Shown: positions 1 to 7,830, counted from the first letter of the stretch. The stretch is 15,786 nucleotides of DNA from JAWPNA01 sp045402695 (GCA_045402695.1 JAWPNA010000423.1:1-15786), one strand, 5' to 3'. Made by a program: numbers and translations. Notes: generated from the letters alone by a model not told the origin.

Positions 1-1542
1 GATGGGCCCGCGATGGTGCGGCCCAAGCCGGCCCCCAAGGCCGGCGGCCCGACCCAGAAGCCGCTTCCCCTCACCCAGGTCGCCTCGGAGTTCGTGCTGC
101 CCCCCCTGTCGCTGCTGCAGTCGTCCCACGGAGCGGCGGCAGTGGACGATCAGGAGCTGTACGCGAAGGCCAAAGTGCTGACGGAGAAGTGCCGCGAGTT
201 CGGCGTCGAGGGAGCGGTGGTGGAGATCCACCCGGGCCCCGTGGTGACCACCTTCGAGTTCAAGCCGGAGGCCGGCATCAAGTACAGCAAGATCACGAGC
301 CTGGTTGACGACCTGTGTCTGGCGCTGAAGGCCGAGTCGGTGCGCATCGACCGGATCTCGGGCAAGTCCACGGTGGGGATCGAGGTGCCCAACAGGGTGC
401 GCGAGACGATCTACCTCAGAGAGCTGCTCGAATCGGACAAGTTCGTCAAGGGCGCCTCCAAGTTGTCGCTGGCGGTGGGCAAAAGGATCGACGGGGAGGT
501 CTACATCGCCGACCTGGCGAAGATGCCGCACCTGCTGATCGCCGGCGCCACGGGGGCCGGTAAGTCGGTCTGCCTCAACGCACTGATCGCGAGCATCATG
601 TACCGGGCCACCCCCGAGGAGGTGAAGTTCATTTTCATCGACACCAAGAGGCTCGAGCTCGGGATCTACGACGAGATCCCCCACCTGCTCACGCCGGTGG
701 TGACCGATCCGAAGAAGGCGGCCAACGCGCTGCGCTGGGCGTGCGGGGAGATGGAGCGCCGCTACAAGATGCTGGCCGACTACGGCGTGCGCAGCATCGA
801 TCAGTTCAACGCCCTGATCAAGGGAGGCCGCGCCCGCGAGCGCAACCCGGAAGCCACTGTGGATCAGCTCAAGCCGATCCCTTACATCGTCGTGGTGATC
901 GATGAGCTGGCCGATCTGATGATCATGTCGGCCGCCGACGTCGAGGAGGGGATCACGCGCCTCGCTCAGATGGCGCGCGCGGTGGGCATCCACCTGATCC
1001 TCTCCACGCAGCGCCCCTCGGTGGACGTCATCACAGGCGTCATCAAGGCCAACTTCCCCTCCCGCATCGCTTTCAGGGTCTCCTCAAAGGTCGACTCGCG
1101 CACGATCCTGGACAGCAACGGCGCCGAGAAGCTGCTGGGCAACGGCGACATGCTCTTCATGCCCCCCGGCTCCTCGAGGCTCCTGCGGCTGCACGGATCT
1201 TACATGAGCGAGGTCGAATCGGCGGCGCTCGTGCAGTACCTCAAGAAGGCGGCGCGTCCCTCGTACGACGAGTCGGTCACCAAGGAAGCGGAGAAGGAGC
1301 GGGGCGGCTTCGACGCAGAGGAGGACGAGATGTTCCACGATGCGGTGCGCTGCGTGCTGGAGACGGGGGTGGCCTCCACATCGCACCTGCAGCGCCGGCT
1401 CCGCCTGGGGTACGCGCGGGCGGCGCGGCTGGTGGACATGATGGAGGCGCGCGGCATCGTGGGGCCGCCCGACGGCAGCAAGCAGCGCGAGATCCTCGTG
1501 AACCGGGAATACCTCCGCTCGATGGAGGAGGCGCAAAGCTGA
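1..1542 (+). CDS. ftsK: DNA translocase FtsK/SpoIIIE, C-terminal motor (5' end outside the window)
   Basis: This is the ATP-driven dsDNA pump that moves chromosome ends through the division septum and activates XerCD recombination. The frame is open to base 1, so the start and the N-terminal membrane domain lie upstream; the first in-window ATG (13) is probably internal. Counting from that ATG, the alpha/beta motor runs about residues 45-410. It has a Walker A GATGAGKS near residue 178, the ALR-W-EMERRY segment, a Walker B VVVIDELADLM near 295, and the STQRPSVDVITGVIKANFP segment typical of FtsK. The last 65 residues form the winged-helix gamma domain that reads KOPS orienting sequences (LQRRLRLGYARAARLVDMME). 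The visible part ends at a normal family C-terminus. The stop TGA overlaps the probable CTG start of the next gene, suggesting co-transcription. Family assignment is very secure; the total protein length cannot be seen. Confidence 0.96.
   Translation, partial: DGPAMVRPKPAPKAGGPTQKPLPLTQVASEFVLPPLSLLQSSHGAAAVDDQELYAKAKVLTEKCREFGVEGAVVEIHPGPVVTTFEFKPEAGIKYSKITSLVDDLCLALKAESVRIDRISGKSTVGIEVPNRVRETIYLRELLESDKFVKGASKLSLAVGKRIDGEVYIADLAKMPHLLIAGATGAGKSVCLNALIASIMYRATPEEVKFIFIDTKRLELGIYDEIPHLLTPVVTDPKKAANALRWACGEMERRYKMLADYGVRSIDQFNALIKGGRARERNPEATVDQLKPIPYIVVVIDELADLMIMSAADVEEGITRLAQMARAVGIHLILSTQRPSVDVITGVIKANFPSRIAFRVSSKVDSRTILDSNGAEKLLGNGDMLFMPPGSSRLLRLHGSYMSEVESAALVQYLKKAARPSYDESVTKEAEKERGGFDAEEDEMFHDAVRCVLETGVASTSHLQRRLRLGYARAARLVDMMEARGIVGPPDGSKQREILVNREYLRSMEEAQS
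1524..1530 (+). promoter_or_regulatory. Shine-Dalgarno that argues for a CTG start at 1539
   Basis: GGAGGAG lies inside the end of ftsK and is followed after 8 nt by CTG at 1539, whose last two bases are the first two of the ftsK TGA stop. The frame from this CTG restores a hydrophobic first membrane helix for the downstream glycosyltransferase. The next ATG, at 1593, would cut into that helix and has no comparable ribosome binding site. GGAGGAG also encodes Glu-Glu in FtsK, so part of the match may be coincidental. Confidence 0.45.
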
Positions 1543-3293
1543 TCCTCAGTCGCCAGGGGGCCGTCCTGGCCGCCGCGCTCCTGCTGGGGGCGATGGCCTG
1601 GCAGTTGATCGCCGCTATCCCCCATGCCTCGGCGGTGGTGGACGAGCCGGCGCACCTGACGGCGGGATACCTGGCCATCACGCAAGGCGATCTGGCCGTC
1701 AACCGCGAGCACCCTCCTTTGATCAAAGCGCTCGCCGCAATCCCCCTCCTGTTCCTGGCCCCGGCGCTTCCGCCCGAGCCCGAAGGCGGATGGCCCCCGC
1801 GCGGCGGCGAGGACTTCGAGTTCGGCTACTCGCGCGCGTTCCTGTACCACGCCAACGACGCGGACCGCCTGCTGGCGCTGGCGCGGCTTCCCGTCGTCGC
1901 GCTCACCCTGGCCGCCGGGCTGACCCTGTTCCTGTGGGGGCGCGCGCTTTTCGCGAATCACGGCTCTGACGCCGGCTCGCTGGCGGCGCTGGCGTTGTTC
2001 GCCTTCGAGCCGAACCTGCTGGCGCACGGGCGGCTGATCACCACCGACATGGGGGCGGTGCTCTTCACGGTGGCGGCATGCGCCTGCCTGGAGAGGAGCT
2101 TCGCTCCGGGAAGACCCGGGCCGCGCTGGGCGGCCGCGGGAGGCGCGGCCCTCGGGCTCGGACTGTTGACGCGATTCTCCTGCCTGCTGCTGATCCCGCT
2201 GCTGGTCCTCGCCGCCGTGCTCGACGGCAGACGACCCGCGGCGGCGCGCGCGCGCCATCTCGCGGTGATGCTGGCGTGCGCCCTGCTTCTCGTGAACCTC
2301 GGCTACGGGTTCGCGGGCTTCGCGGGTGGGGGATTCCCCCTCGCGCACGATCCGGTCGTCGGCCCTCTGCGGACAGAACCGCTCGCCTCGCTCGAAGCCC
2401 ATCCTCTCCTGAGGTGGACCCCGTTGCCGGTCCCGCGCCTCTACCTGGAGGGGCTCGATCTGGCGCGCTACAAGAACCTTCACGTCGAAGGTCCCGGATA
2501 CCTCAACGGCGCCTATTCCTCGGAAGGCTGGTGGTCGTACTTCCTGCTCGCCCTCGGGATGAAGGCGACGCTGCCGCTGCTCGCGCTGGCGGCGGCCGGG
2601 CTGGGGGCCGCAGGGCTGGCGGGTTCGGCTCGCAGCCCCCGAGATCGCGGCACCTGGCCGGGGATGGTCTGGCTTGTGGTGCCTTCCGCCGGGTTCCTGC
2701 TCCTCGTCACCGCCTCCACGCGCGCGCAGATCGGCCTTCGCTACGTCCTTCCCGTCATTCCGTTTCTCTGCCTGCTGGGAGGTCTTGCTGCGAGCCTTGC
2801 CATCGCGCCAGCCGCATTGCCCGGGCGATCCCGGCCCCGATTGCGGGGGGCGGCAGCCGTCCTCTGCGCGGGGCTACTGATCTGGCACGCCGCGGCGGCC
2901 CTCGCCATCTGGCCTTACCACCTGGCCTACTTCAACGAGGCGGCCGGCGGGCCCGACGACGGGATTCTGCACCTGGCCGATTCGAACCTCGACTGGGGAC
3001 AGGACCTGGTCGGGCTCGATCGCTTCATGAGCGAGCGGCGCATCACGCGGATGAACTTGTACTATTTCGGCACGGCCGACCCGGACTATTACGGCATCCA
3101 GCGCGTCGCGACGCCCGAGCCCGGCTACTACGCCGTCAGCGCGACCCACTTGATGGGGATCTATCTGCCCGACCGGGAGTTTCTGGCTCCTTTCCGGCGG
3201 ATGACGCCCGAGGCCACCATCGGCCACTCAATCAACGTCTACCACCTGGACCACGTCCCGGATTTCCTGAAAACCCCGATTCGACGTCCGTAA
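1539..3293 (+). CDS. PMT/GT39-like integral-membrane glycosyltransferase
   Basis: Likely transfers a sugar from a polyprenyl-phosphate donor on the outer face of the inner membrane, as do the PMT/ArnT-type (GT-C) enzymes; the acceptor is unknown. The acidic pair in the first periplasmic loop is visible (VVDEPAHLTAGY, D17-E18 counted from the ATG at 1593), followed by NREHPPLIKAL, a hallmark of this group. About ten hydrophobic helices follow. The C-terminal soluble part contains SNLDWGQDL and a YYFGTADPDYYGI segment common in these proteins. I place the start at CTG 1539 because it completes the first helix (LAAALLLGAMAWQLIAA), overlaps the ftsK stop, and has GGAGGAG 8 nt upstream. The conservative alternative is ATG 1593 (566 aa). 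Family call is firm; donor and acceptor are not inferable. Confidence 0.85.
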   Translation: MILSRQGAVLAAALLLGAMAWQLIAAIPHASAVVDEPAHLTAGYLAITQGDLAVNREHPPLIKALAAIPLLFLAPALPPEPEGGWPPRGGEDFEFGYSRAFLYHANDADRLLALARLPVVALTLAAGLTLFLWGRALFANHGSDAGSLAALALFAFEPNLLAHGRLITTDMGAVLFTVAACACLERSFAPGRPGPRWAAAGGAALGLGLLTRFSCLLLIPLLVLAAVLDGRRPAAARARHLAVMLACALLLVNLGYGFAGFAGGGFPLAHDPVVGPLRTEPLASLEAHPLLRWTPLPVPRLYLEGLDLARYKNLHVEGPGYLNGAYSSEGWWSYFLLALGMKATLPLLALAAAGLGAAGLAGSARSPRDRGTWPGMVWLVVPSAGFLLLVTASTRAQIGLRYVLPVIPFLCLLGGLAASLAIAPAALPGRSRPRLRGAAAVLCAGLLIWHAAAALAIWPYHLAYFNEAAGGPDDGILHLADSNLDWGQDLVGLDRFMSERRITRMNLYYFGTADPDYYGIQRVATPEPGYYAVSATHLMGIYLPDREFLAPFRRMTPEATIGHSINVYHLDHVPDFLKTPIRRP

Positions 3294-3383
3294 CCGACAG
3301 CGGCTCCGGCGGCTTGCCCGCGGCTCTTTTTCGCCCCAAATTGGGAGGGCGACCGGCGCGCCCGGCCGGAGCAGGGGAGGGTC

Positions 3384-4061
3384 ATGTACAAGATACTGCT
3401 GGCCGACGACGTGAGACTCACGCTTGCCACCGAGAAGGCGTACCTCGAAGGAAGGAATCTCAAGATCCACACCACCAGCTCGGCTTCCGAAGCCCTGGAG
3501 CTGGCGGCCGTTCTGCAGCCCGACCTGCTGGTGCTCGATTACGAGATGCCGGAGATGACGGGGGCTCAAGTCTGCCGGCGGATCAAAGGAAATCCACAGA
3601 CCGCGCACATCCCGGTGCTGATCCTGAGCATCCGCGCCGACGAGGAGATCGAGCAGACCTGTCTCGATGCGGGGGCGGCGGCATTCCTCAACAAGGCCGA
3701 CGGGCGCGAGGCGCTGCTGGAGGGAGTGGCCCGGCTCCTCGGAATCCCGCGCCGCCGCCACCTGCGCGTGGCCTGCACCTTCACCGTGGGGATTGACGAG
3801 TCGGGGCGCCACTTCGACGGAACGGTGGAGAACATCAGCGAAGGCGGGATGTTCCTTCGCTCGCCGCGGCGCTTCACGGCCGGCATGGCGGTGCGTATCG
3901 TCTTCGTGCTGCCGCCGGTGCAGGAACCGATCAAGGCCCTCGGGGAGGTCGTCCGCACCGAGGACCTGGGCGACGAAAGCTTCGGCCTCGGCGTGCAGTT
4001 CCTGGAGATGACCCCTCAGTCGCGCGACAACCTGACGCGCTTTCTCGAAGAGAGCATGTAG
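3384..4061 (+). CDS. Response regulator: receiver domain fused to a PilZ domain
   Basis: A 225-aa two-domain cytoplasmic regulator. Residues 1-120 form a CheY-like receiver with the acidic pair D8-D9, phosphoacceptor D52 in LVLDYEMPEMTG, S82 at the switch position and K104. Residues 122-225 form a PilZ domain with RxxxR (R124-R128, in RRRHLR) and NxSxxG (N150-I-S152-E-G-G), the two motifs that bind cyclic di-GMP in this family. Both active sites look intact, so the protein could integrate phosphorylation by an unseen histidine kinase with c-di-GMP level. There is no DNA-binding domain, so output is probably by protein contact, for example motility or polysaccharide control. The start is supported by AGGGGAGG just before ATG 3384. 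It sits 90 bp after the glycosyltransferase on the same strand; no convincing terminator lies between. Similar PilZ proteins are numerous in Myxococcota and Acidobacteriota. Confidence 0.92.
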   Translation: MYKILLADDVRLTLATEKAYLEGRNLKIHTTSSASEALELAAVLQPDLLVLDYEMPEMTGAQVCRRIKGNPQTAHIPVLILSIRADEEIEQTCLDAGAAAFLNKADGREALLEGVARLLGIPRRRHLRVACTFTVGIDESGRHFDGTVENISEGGMFLRSPRRFTAGMAVRIVFVLPPVQEPIKALGEVVRTEDLGDESFGLGVQFLEMTPQSRDNLTRFLEESM

Positions 4062-4682
4062 CGCCGCAGCCCGGCCCAAGCTGGCGGCCCTCCTCCATAG
4101 AGCCCCTACGCCGAACCGGTGTCTTCCTCACCGAAATCTTTCCCGCTCTGAAGGGATGGATCAGTAAAGATACTGTCTCCTCCTTCACGCGGCCAGATGC
4201 CGGCGGTCCTTCCTCGTGCGATCTGATCCAGGAGTTTCGTCTCGGGCGATCCCAGACCGTTACGGCCCCGTCACGAACACCCGCTCCGAGATCGTCTTGT
4301 TTCCGTTGATCCTGATCGCCAGCACCTCGACCTTGTACTCCGTGCCGGGGTCGAGAAACTCCTCCGGGATGTGCAGAGAGTTAGGCATCAAGTGCGATGG
4401 CTGTGGAGCCGAGGTCCCACACCGATCGTGAGTATCACTACCAGGTGACCGCCGTGGATGATGACGGCAACCAGTCCGAGCTGACCGGGCCGGCCGTCGC
4501 GGTCAACAAGGACGATCGGGTGCCGGCTCCCGCGCTGACCGCCGTGACGTGGGGGACATGCGATGCGACCTGGCACATCACGAACTGCTACTCCCCCAGA
4601 ACAGGATCCACTGCGTCTGGGGCGATTGCTGGGACACGCCCGCCGGCCACGAGAACCTCAAGCAGCTCTCCGTGCTGTGTGC
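4062..4682. other. 620-bp gene-poor stretch with decayed coding scraps
   Basis: Between the receiver-PilZ gene and the minus-strand sulfatase there is no intact gene. Bases 4062-4259 show nothing I can recognise. Bases 4260-4682 contain short reading-frame pieces on both strands, two of them resembling fibronectin type III domain ends (listed separately). No inverted terminal repeats or transposase remnants are visible. Confidence 0.6.
4260..4388 (-). pseudogene. C-terminal fibronectin-III-like scrap
   Basis: Reading the minus strand from ATG 4388 to TAA at 4260 gives 42 codons. They contain FLDPGTEYKVEVLAI followed by GNKTISERVF and a stop after VTGP. The 'L-P-G-T-E-Y-x-x-E-V-L-A-I...G-N' pattern is how the last two strands of a fibronectin type III domain usually read, and such domains often terminate extracellular proteins. 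Upstream the frame stays open for a while but I see no recognisable protein, so this looks like the orphaned tail of a lost secreted protein rather than a gene. Codon third positions are mostly G/C, as in real genes here. Domain call is from motif resemblance only. Confidence 0.5.
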
Positions 4683-4704
4683 TCACTTCGCTGCGCCGAC
4701 GTAG
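4397..4704 (+). pseudogene. Second fibronectin-III-like scrap with a frame change
   Basis: The plus-strand frame from 4397 contains DREYHYQVTAVDDDGNQSE followed by LTGPAVAVN, a standard end of a fibronectin III domain, then PAPALTAVTW. After about 4555 the good coding signal (GC-rich third positions) moves to another frame, which reads ELLLPQNRIHCVWGDCWDT and then NLKQLSVLCAHFAAPT to a TAG ending at 4704. I do not recognise the second part. The whole looks like a secreted, domain-repeat protein broken by at least one frameshift. It lies on the opposite strand to the neighbouring scrap, so the two cannot be parts of one unrearranged gene. Confidence 0.45.
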
Positions 4705-6111
4705 CCAAGGCTGCGCAATCTCTTGAGGGTTTCTTCGCTCTGTGAGGAATCGAAGGCGGAGGGCAGGGGATCCGCCGACTCGGCCCAGCGATCGAGCGTG
4801 CCGCGCAGCCGATCGGCGAGCGCGCGCATGGCAGGCGTCGGGTTCCTCAAGAGGTTCACGTTCTCTCCCGCATCGACATCAAGTTCGTACAGCTCTTCCG
4901 TTCCCTGGAACGGCGTCTGGATGTACTTGTAACGCCCGTCACGCACGAAGCGCGCCTTGCGCAGGTTGAACCAGCGCGGATCGGTCTCGACCTGCTGATA
5001 CGGCTTCGTGGCCTGGCCGAAGTAAGGGGATTGCTCGACGCCCTCGACAGCGGGCTGCAGCAGCGCGGCCTCGCCGTCGATGCCCGGCGGGAGCGGCAAC
5101 TCGAGCAGTCCGAGAAGGGTCGGCAGCACGTCGACGCTGCCGACGATGCGGGAGATGCGAGTACCCCCGCGGGCGCCGCCGGGAAGACGAAGCATCCACA
5201 CGGCGCGCATCGTGGACTGATAGACGGTGAATCCGTGGTCGAAGTGCGGCTCATGGTCGAGAAGATTCTCTCCGTGGTCGCTGGTGATGTTCAGGAGGGC
5301 CTGATCGAGAATGCCTCGCTCACGGAGCCCATCGAGCAGGCGCCCGATGTGATGGTCCATGTACGAGATCTCGGCCGCGTACTGCAGCGCCTGGCGTCGG
5401 CCGATGTCCATGCGCGGATCCTGGGCCTGCCTCGCCAGCAGGAGCGGGTTCAGGCCTTCGCGTCCACGCGGGTCGTAGGCGGTCTCATAGGGCTCCGGAG
5501 CCAGGTAGGGCTTGTGCGGATCGAAGAAGTGCACGAACAGGAAGAGCCGTTCGGGCACGCCGGTTTCGTCCAGATAGCGCAGGACCGCGTCGGTGACCTG
5601 ATCGGCCGGGCGCTGGTCCTGGTCCACCCCGGCCCGTCCTGCTAACTGCACGAACTGCTCGTCGTAGTGATCGAACCCCTGGTCGAAGCCGAAACGGCTG
5701 TCCAGGGCGAACGAGCCGAGAAAGCCTGCGGTGTGGAAACCGGCGCGCTGGAGAATCTCGGTCAACATCTCGTTGTCGGGGTTGACCGTGAAGCCGTTGC
5801 GCGGCGTGCCGTGGTGGTGAGGGTACTTGCCCGTGAACAACGTCGTGTGAGAGGCCAGCGTGGTCGGGGCCGCAGTCACGACGTCGGTGAACACAATCGA
5901 CTCGCCGGCGAGCACGTCAAGCCGGGGCGTCCGAATCCAGGTGTTGCCCAGAAAGCCGAAATGGTCCGGTCGCGTGGTGTCCAGCGAGATCAGGACCACG
6001 TGGCGGATCCCGATCTCGAGCTTGCGCGGATCGCCGCAGCCGAGCGCGAGCGCCGCAGCCGAGCGCGAGCGCCGCCGCCGCGGCGAGGACGCAGCACGCG
6101 AGGCGCTTGAC
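4683..6111 (-). CDS. Sulfatase-fold (alkaline phosphatase superfamily) lipoprotein with a frame lesion in its signal peptide
   Basis: Hydrolase or transferase of the sulfatase fold, probably a periplasmic lipoprotein of about 470 aa. Seen: HVVLISLDTTRPDHFG (metal-binding Asp), APTTLASHTTLFTGKYPHHHG (active-site segment), SDHGENLLDHEPHFDHG (second metal site), and the family's usual tail LKRLRSLGYVG. At the position of the Cys/Ser normally converted to formylglycine there is a Thr (codon 5859-5861), so classical sulfatase maturation should not apply. The mature part begins in a lipobox-like LALGCG. Just upstream, a 19-bp tandem duplication (6032-6069) shifts the frame. Removing one copy gives VKRLACCVLAAAAALALGCG, a clean lipoprotein signal, but its first codon is GTC (6109-6111), not a start. 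As sequenced, the open frame instead runs without a stop up to 6635 through unrelated remnant sequence. The catalytic part is intact; export is doubtful. Confidence 0.8.
6032..6069 (+). repeat. Perfect 19-bp tandem duplication in the sulfatase signal-peptide region
   Basis: The unit cgccgcagccgagcgcgag occurs at 6032-6050 and again at 6051-6069, followed by a partial third start (cgccgc). Nineteen is not a multiple of three, so one extra copy changes the reading frame. Collapsing the two copies joins a good lipoprotein signal peptide to the sulfatase. A slippage or misassembly origin are both possible. Confidence 0.95.
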
Positions 6112-6651
6112 TTCGCCGGCGAGGGGCGCGCGTCCCGCCGCCGGGTCGACTTGGCCTGCTGGCGGATGCGGGCTGCCCGATCGTAGCTCTGCGAGAGGTT
6201 GATCGGCGGGAATTCGCGACAGAGGAGCAGCTCGCCTCCGCCAAAGCAAGGCAGGCGCTCGAGCGCCGCATGACCGTCGAGCGACGGCTCGATCGCGCAC
6301 CGGTAGCCGACGTGGTCGGTCGCGACGTGGTGCATGCCGCCGGAAAGGAGTGTGCTGGCCGGTTGGGGTGCCGTTTCCGACTGTAGGAAACCACGCTTGT
6401 GGCGCCGCACTTTGGACCGCGTATCCGAATAAGAGACGTGGCCGGCCGCCACCAAAGCCTCCGCTGCGACGCGCACCAGCTCGCGCGGGTCGATGCGTTG
6501 GAAGAGGATGCTCTCCAGGTCGCACTTGCTCCGTGCGCGATTCGGCGATGCGCAGATACTCGTCGGGCCGGTCGAAAGGACGCGACATCCGCTCCGGATC
6601 GGCCCGTGGCACCGCCGCCTGGACGATCTCCTCACGCCCCATGGGGTCCAT
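6112..6651 (-). pseudogene. Frameshifted remnant: unknown N-terminal piece and a formylglycine-enzyme-like tail
   Basis: Three coding pieces follow one another on the minus strand, all with GC-rich third positions. From ATG 6651 the first reads MDPMGREEIVQAAV... to EYLRIAESRTE. Near 6535 the coding signal jumps to a second frame reading KCDLESILFQRIDPRELV, then AAEALVAAGHVSYSDTRSK. Further on in that frame, at about 6292-6335, comes MHHVATDHVGYRCA, which resembles the C-terminal end of the formylglycine-generating enzyme/EgtB-like fold (usually ...GFRCA). I do not recognise the first two pieces. No stop separates this second frame from the sulfatase because of the 19-bp duplication. It begins 15 bp after the acyltransferase stop on the same strand, so it was probably once part of that transcription unit. 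Confidence 0.45.
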
Positions 6652-6665
6652 CCCGAGGTTGGATC

Positions 6666-7448
6666 TCACATCCGATCCTTCACCTTCACCGTCTTGGCGG
6701 GGATCCCCACGTTGATGTGATGGTCGGGCACGTCGCGCGTGACCACCCCCATCGTGCCCACCATCGCGTCTTTGCCCACCTTCATCCCGGAGAGTACCAC
6801 GGCGTGGTATGTGACTCGCGCCGCGTCGCCGATCACCGTCGTACCGAGGCTCACGTCGTTGATGTCCAGGATGTCGTGCGAATGGGAATAGATGTTGGCG
6901 AAGTCGGACAACGAGACGTTGTCTCCGATGATCACCTCTCCCCTGTCGTCCACGAACGTGTCGCGGTGAAACACCGTGTTGGAGCCGCAGGTGATGTTGT
7001 AGCCGAAGGAGAACTCCACGTTGCGGAAGAACTTCGCGTTCTCCCCGCACTTTTTGAACACCTTCCTGGCCAGCATCCGCCGCAGCAGGAACCCGAGATG
7101 GTCGTTGTGACCCATCGGCGACCGGTCGAACATGACCCAGAGCCAGAGAAGCGGCTTGTTCCTGTAGAAGCGCGAGGGGTCCACCTCGGCGTAGTACTCC
7201 GACTCCAGGGTCACGTTGCGCGGATCGAAACAGGCGAGCGTGGCCTTCATCGCCAGCCCGACGGCCGGGTCCTTCATCATCTGCCGGTAGTCGGCCTTCG
7301 GCCCGCAGTGGATCGACATCAGCGTGTCGCGGCACAGATCGTTGTTGTCGATCTCGGGGGCCTCGATCTTGCGCTGCAGATCGTCCACGAAGCGACGGTA
7401 GAGATCGTCGATCTCCGAGTCCTCGAGAATGACAGGCCTGGACGCCAT
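6666..7448 (-). CDS. Hexapeptide-repeat (left-handed beta-helix) O-acyltransferase
   Basis: A 260-aa cytoplasmic acyltransferase, likely moving an acetyl or other acyl group from CoA or ACP to a sugar hydroxyl or amine. Residues 1-130 are mostly helical and not recognised. Residues 135-252 form the left-handed beta-helix with hexapeptide-type turns (ITCGSNTVF, VIIGDNVSLSD, TVIGDAARV, MKVGKDAMVGTMGVV). The catalytic His region is YSHSHDI (H189, H191), and the chain ends with the classic VGIPAKTVK. I choose ATG 7448 because AGGGGAG lies 11 nt upstream and the longer frame back to 7526 gives a low-complexity, unlikely leader. The helical N-terminal half is longer than in maltose/galactoside acetyltransferases, so it is a distinct subgroup. 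Downstream lie sulfatase and remnant sequence on the same strand, fitting a glycan-decoration operon. Confidence 0.85.
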   Translation of the reverse strand: MASRPVILEDSEIDDLYRRFVDDLQRKIEAPEIDNNDLCRDTLMSIHCGPKADYRQMMKDPAVGLAMKATLACFDPRNVTLESEYYAEVDPSRFYRNKPLLWLWVMFDRSPMGHNDHLGFLLRRMLARKVFKKCGENAKFFRNVEFSFGYNITCGSNTVFHRDTFVDDRGEVIIGDNVSLSDFANIYSHSHDILDINDVSLGTTVIGDAARVTYHAVVLSGMKVGKDAMVGTMGVVTRDVPDHHINVGIPAKTVKVKDRM

Positions 7449-7518
7449 CGGTGCGGTTGCTCCCCTGCCGCCGGCGACTGTCTCCGGCCGGACGGAAACG
7501 TTACCGTACCATCCCCCC

Positions 7519-7540
7519 CGAGTCAACGACGAGTCAACGC
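7519..7540 (+). repeat. Imperfect 11-bp tandem repeat at the edge of the lower-GC patch
   Basis: cgagtcaacga (7519-7529) is followed immediately by cgagtcaacgc (7530-7540), 10 of 11 bases equal. It lies in the 125-bp gap between the acyltransferase start and the HicA-like stop, where base composition changes from GC-rich to lower GC. It could be a chance repeat, a regulator site for the acyltransferase gene, or a scar of insertion. Confidence 0.5.
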
Positions 7541-7573
7541 CGGATAGTGGGTCAGTTTGTCGGAGAAGGTAAG

Positions 7574-7825
7574 CTAGAGGATGGGGAGGTGCTTCCTGGC
7601 GTGCTGAATGTCGATTCCAAGGAAGCGAATCAATTTCCTAACATGCATCACTTGAATCTCTGCGTGCAGGCCGCTGCCGTGTTCACCCTTCGGGAATCCT
7701 CGATATGTCTTACCACCATAGGTGATCCAGTAGTGATGAGTTTTTGCGGCGCAGACGTAACCCGGAGCACAACGCTCCAGCATCTCTAGCACCGCTTTGA
7801 ACGAGACGAGGCCGCGAGACGACAC
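7574..7825 (-). CDS. HicA-like toxin of a type II toxin-antitoxin pair
   Basis: An 83-aa protein with the layout of HicA mRNA interferases, which cut translated mRNA and are neutralised by HicB. An N-terminal helix (VSFKAVLEMLERCAPGY) is followed by the His-containing strand AKTHHYWITYGGKTYRGF (H30, H31), which fits the 'GSHH' catalytic region of the family. A C-terminal helix VRKLIRFLGIDI corresponds to the family's 'ilkqlgi' end. The exact Gly-Ser before the His is replaced by Lys-Thr, so this is a divergent member. The GTG start lies 5 nt after the stop of the HicB-like gene, suggesting translational coupling in the order antitoxin-toxin. Base composition is clearly less GC-rich than the envelope genes on either side, consistent with acquisition by transfer. 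An unrelated small double-stranded-RNA-binding-like fold remains possible. Confidence 0.6.
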   Translation of the reverse strand: MSSRGLVSFKAVLEMLERCAPGYVCAAKTHHYWITYGGKTYRGFPKGEHGSGLHAEIQVMHVRKLIRFLGIDIQHARKHLPIL

Positions 7826-7830
7826 AGCGT

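Noticed and set aside
1200..2483. Long minus-strand open frame (427 codons) opposite ftsK and the first glycosyltransferase
   Set aside because: Its translation is low-complexity Arg/Gln/Gly-rich, lies antisense to two well-supported genes and has no recognisable domain; such frames are common in GC-rich DNA.
3294..3345. Possible rho-independent terminator after the first glycosyltransferase (GC-rich sequence followed by ctctttttcg)
   Set aside because: The best stem I can fold before the T run is only about 4 bp (gcgg/ccgc), so it is too weak to call.
5917..7335. Minus-strand open frame of 472 codons spanning the acyltransferase and remnant region
   Set aside because: Most is an out-of-frame shadow of the acyltransferase. 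Only its last part (lipoprotein signal before the 19-bp duplication) and the short EYLRIAESRTE piece look genuinely coding, and these are reported separately.
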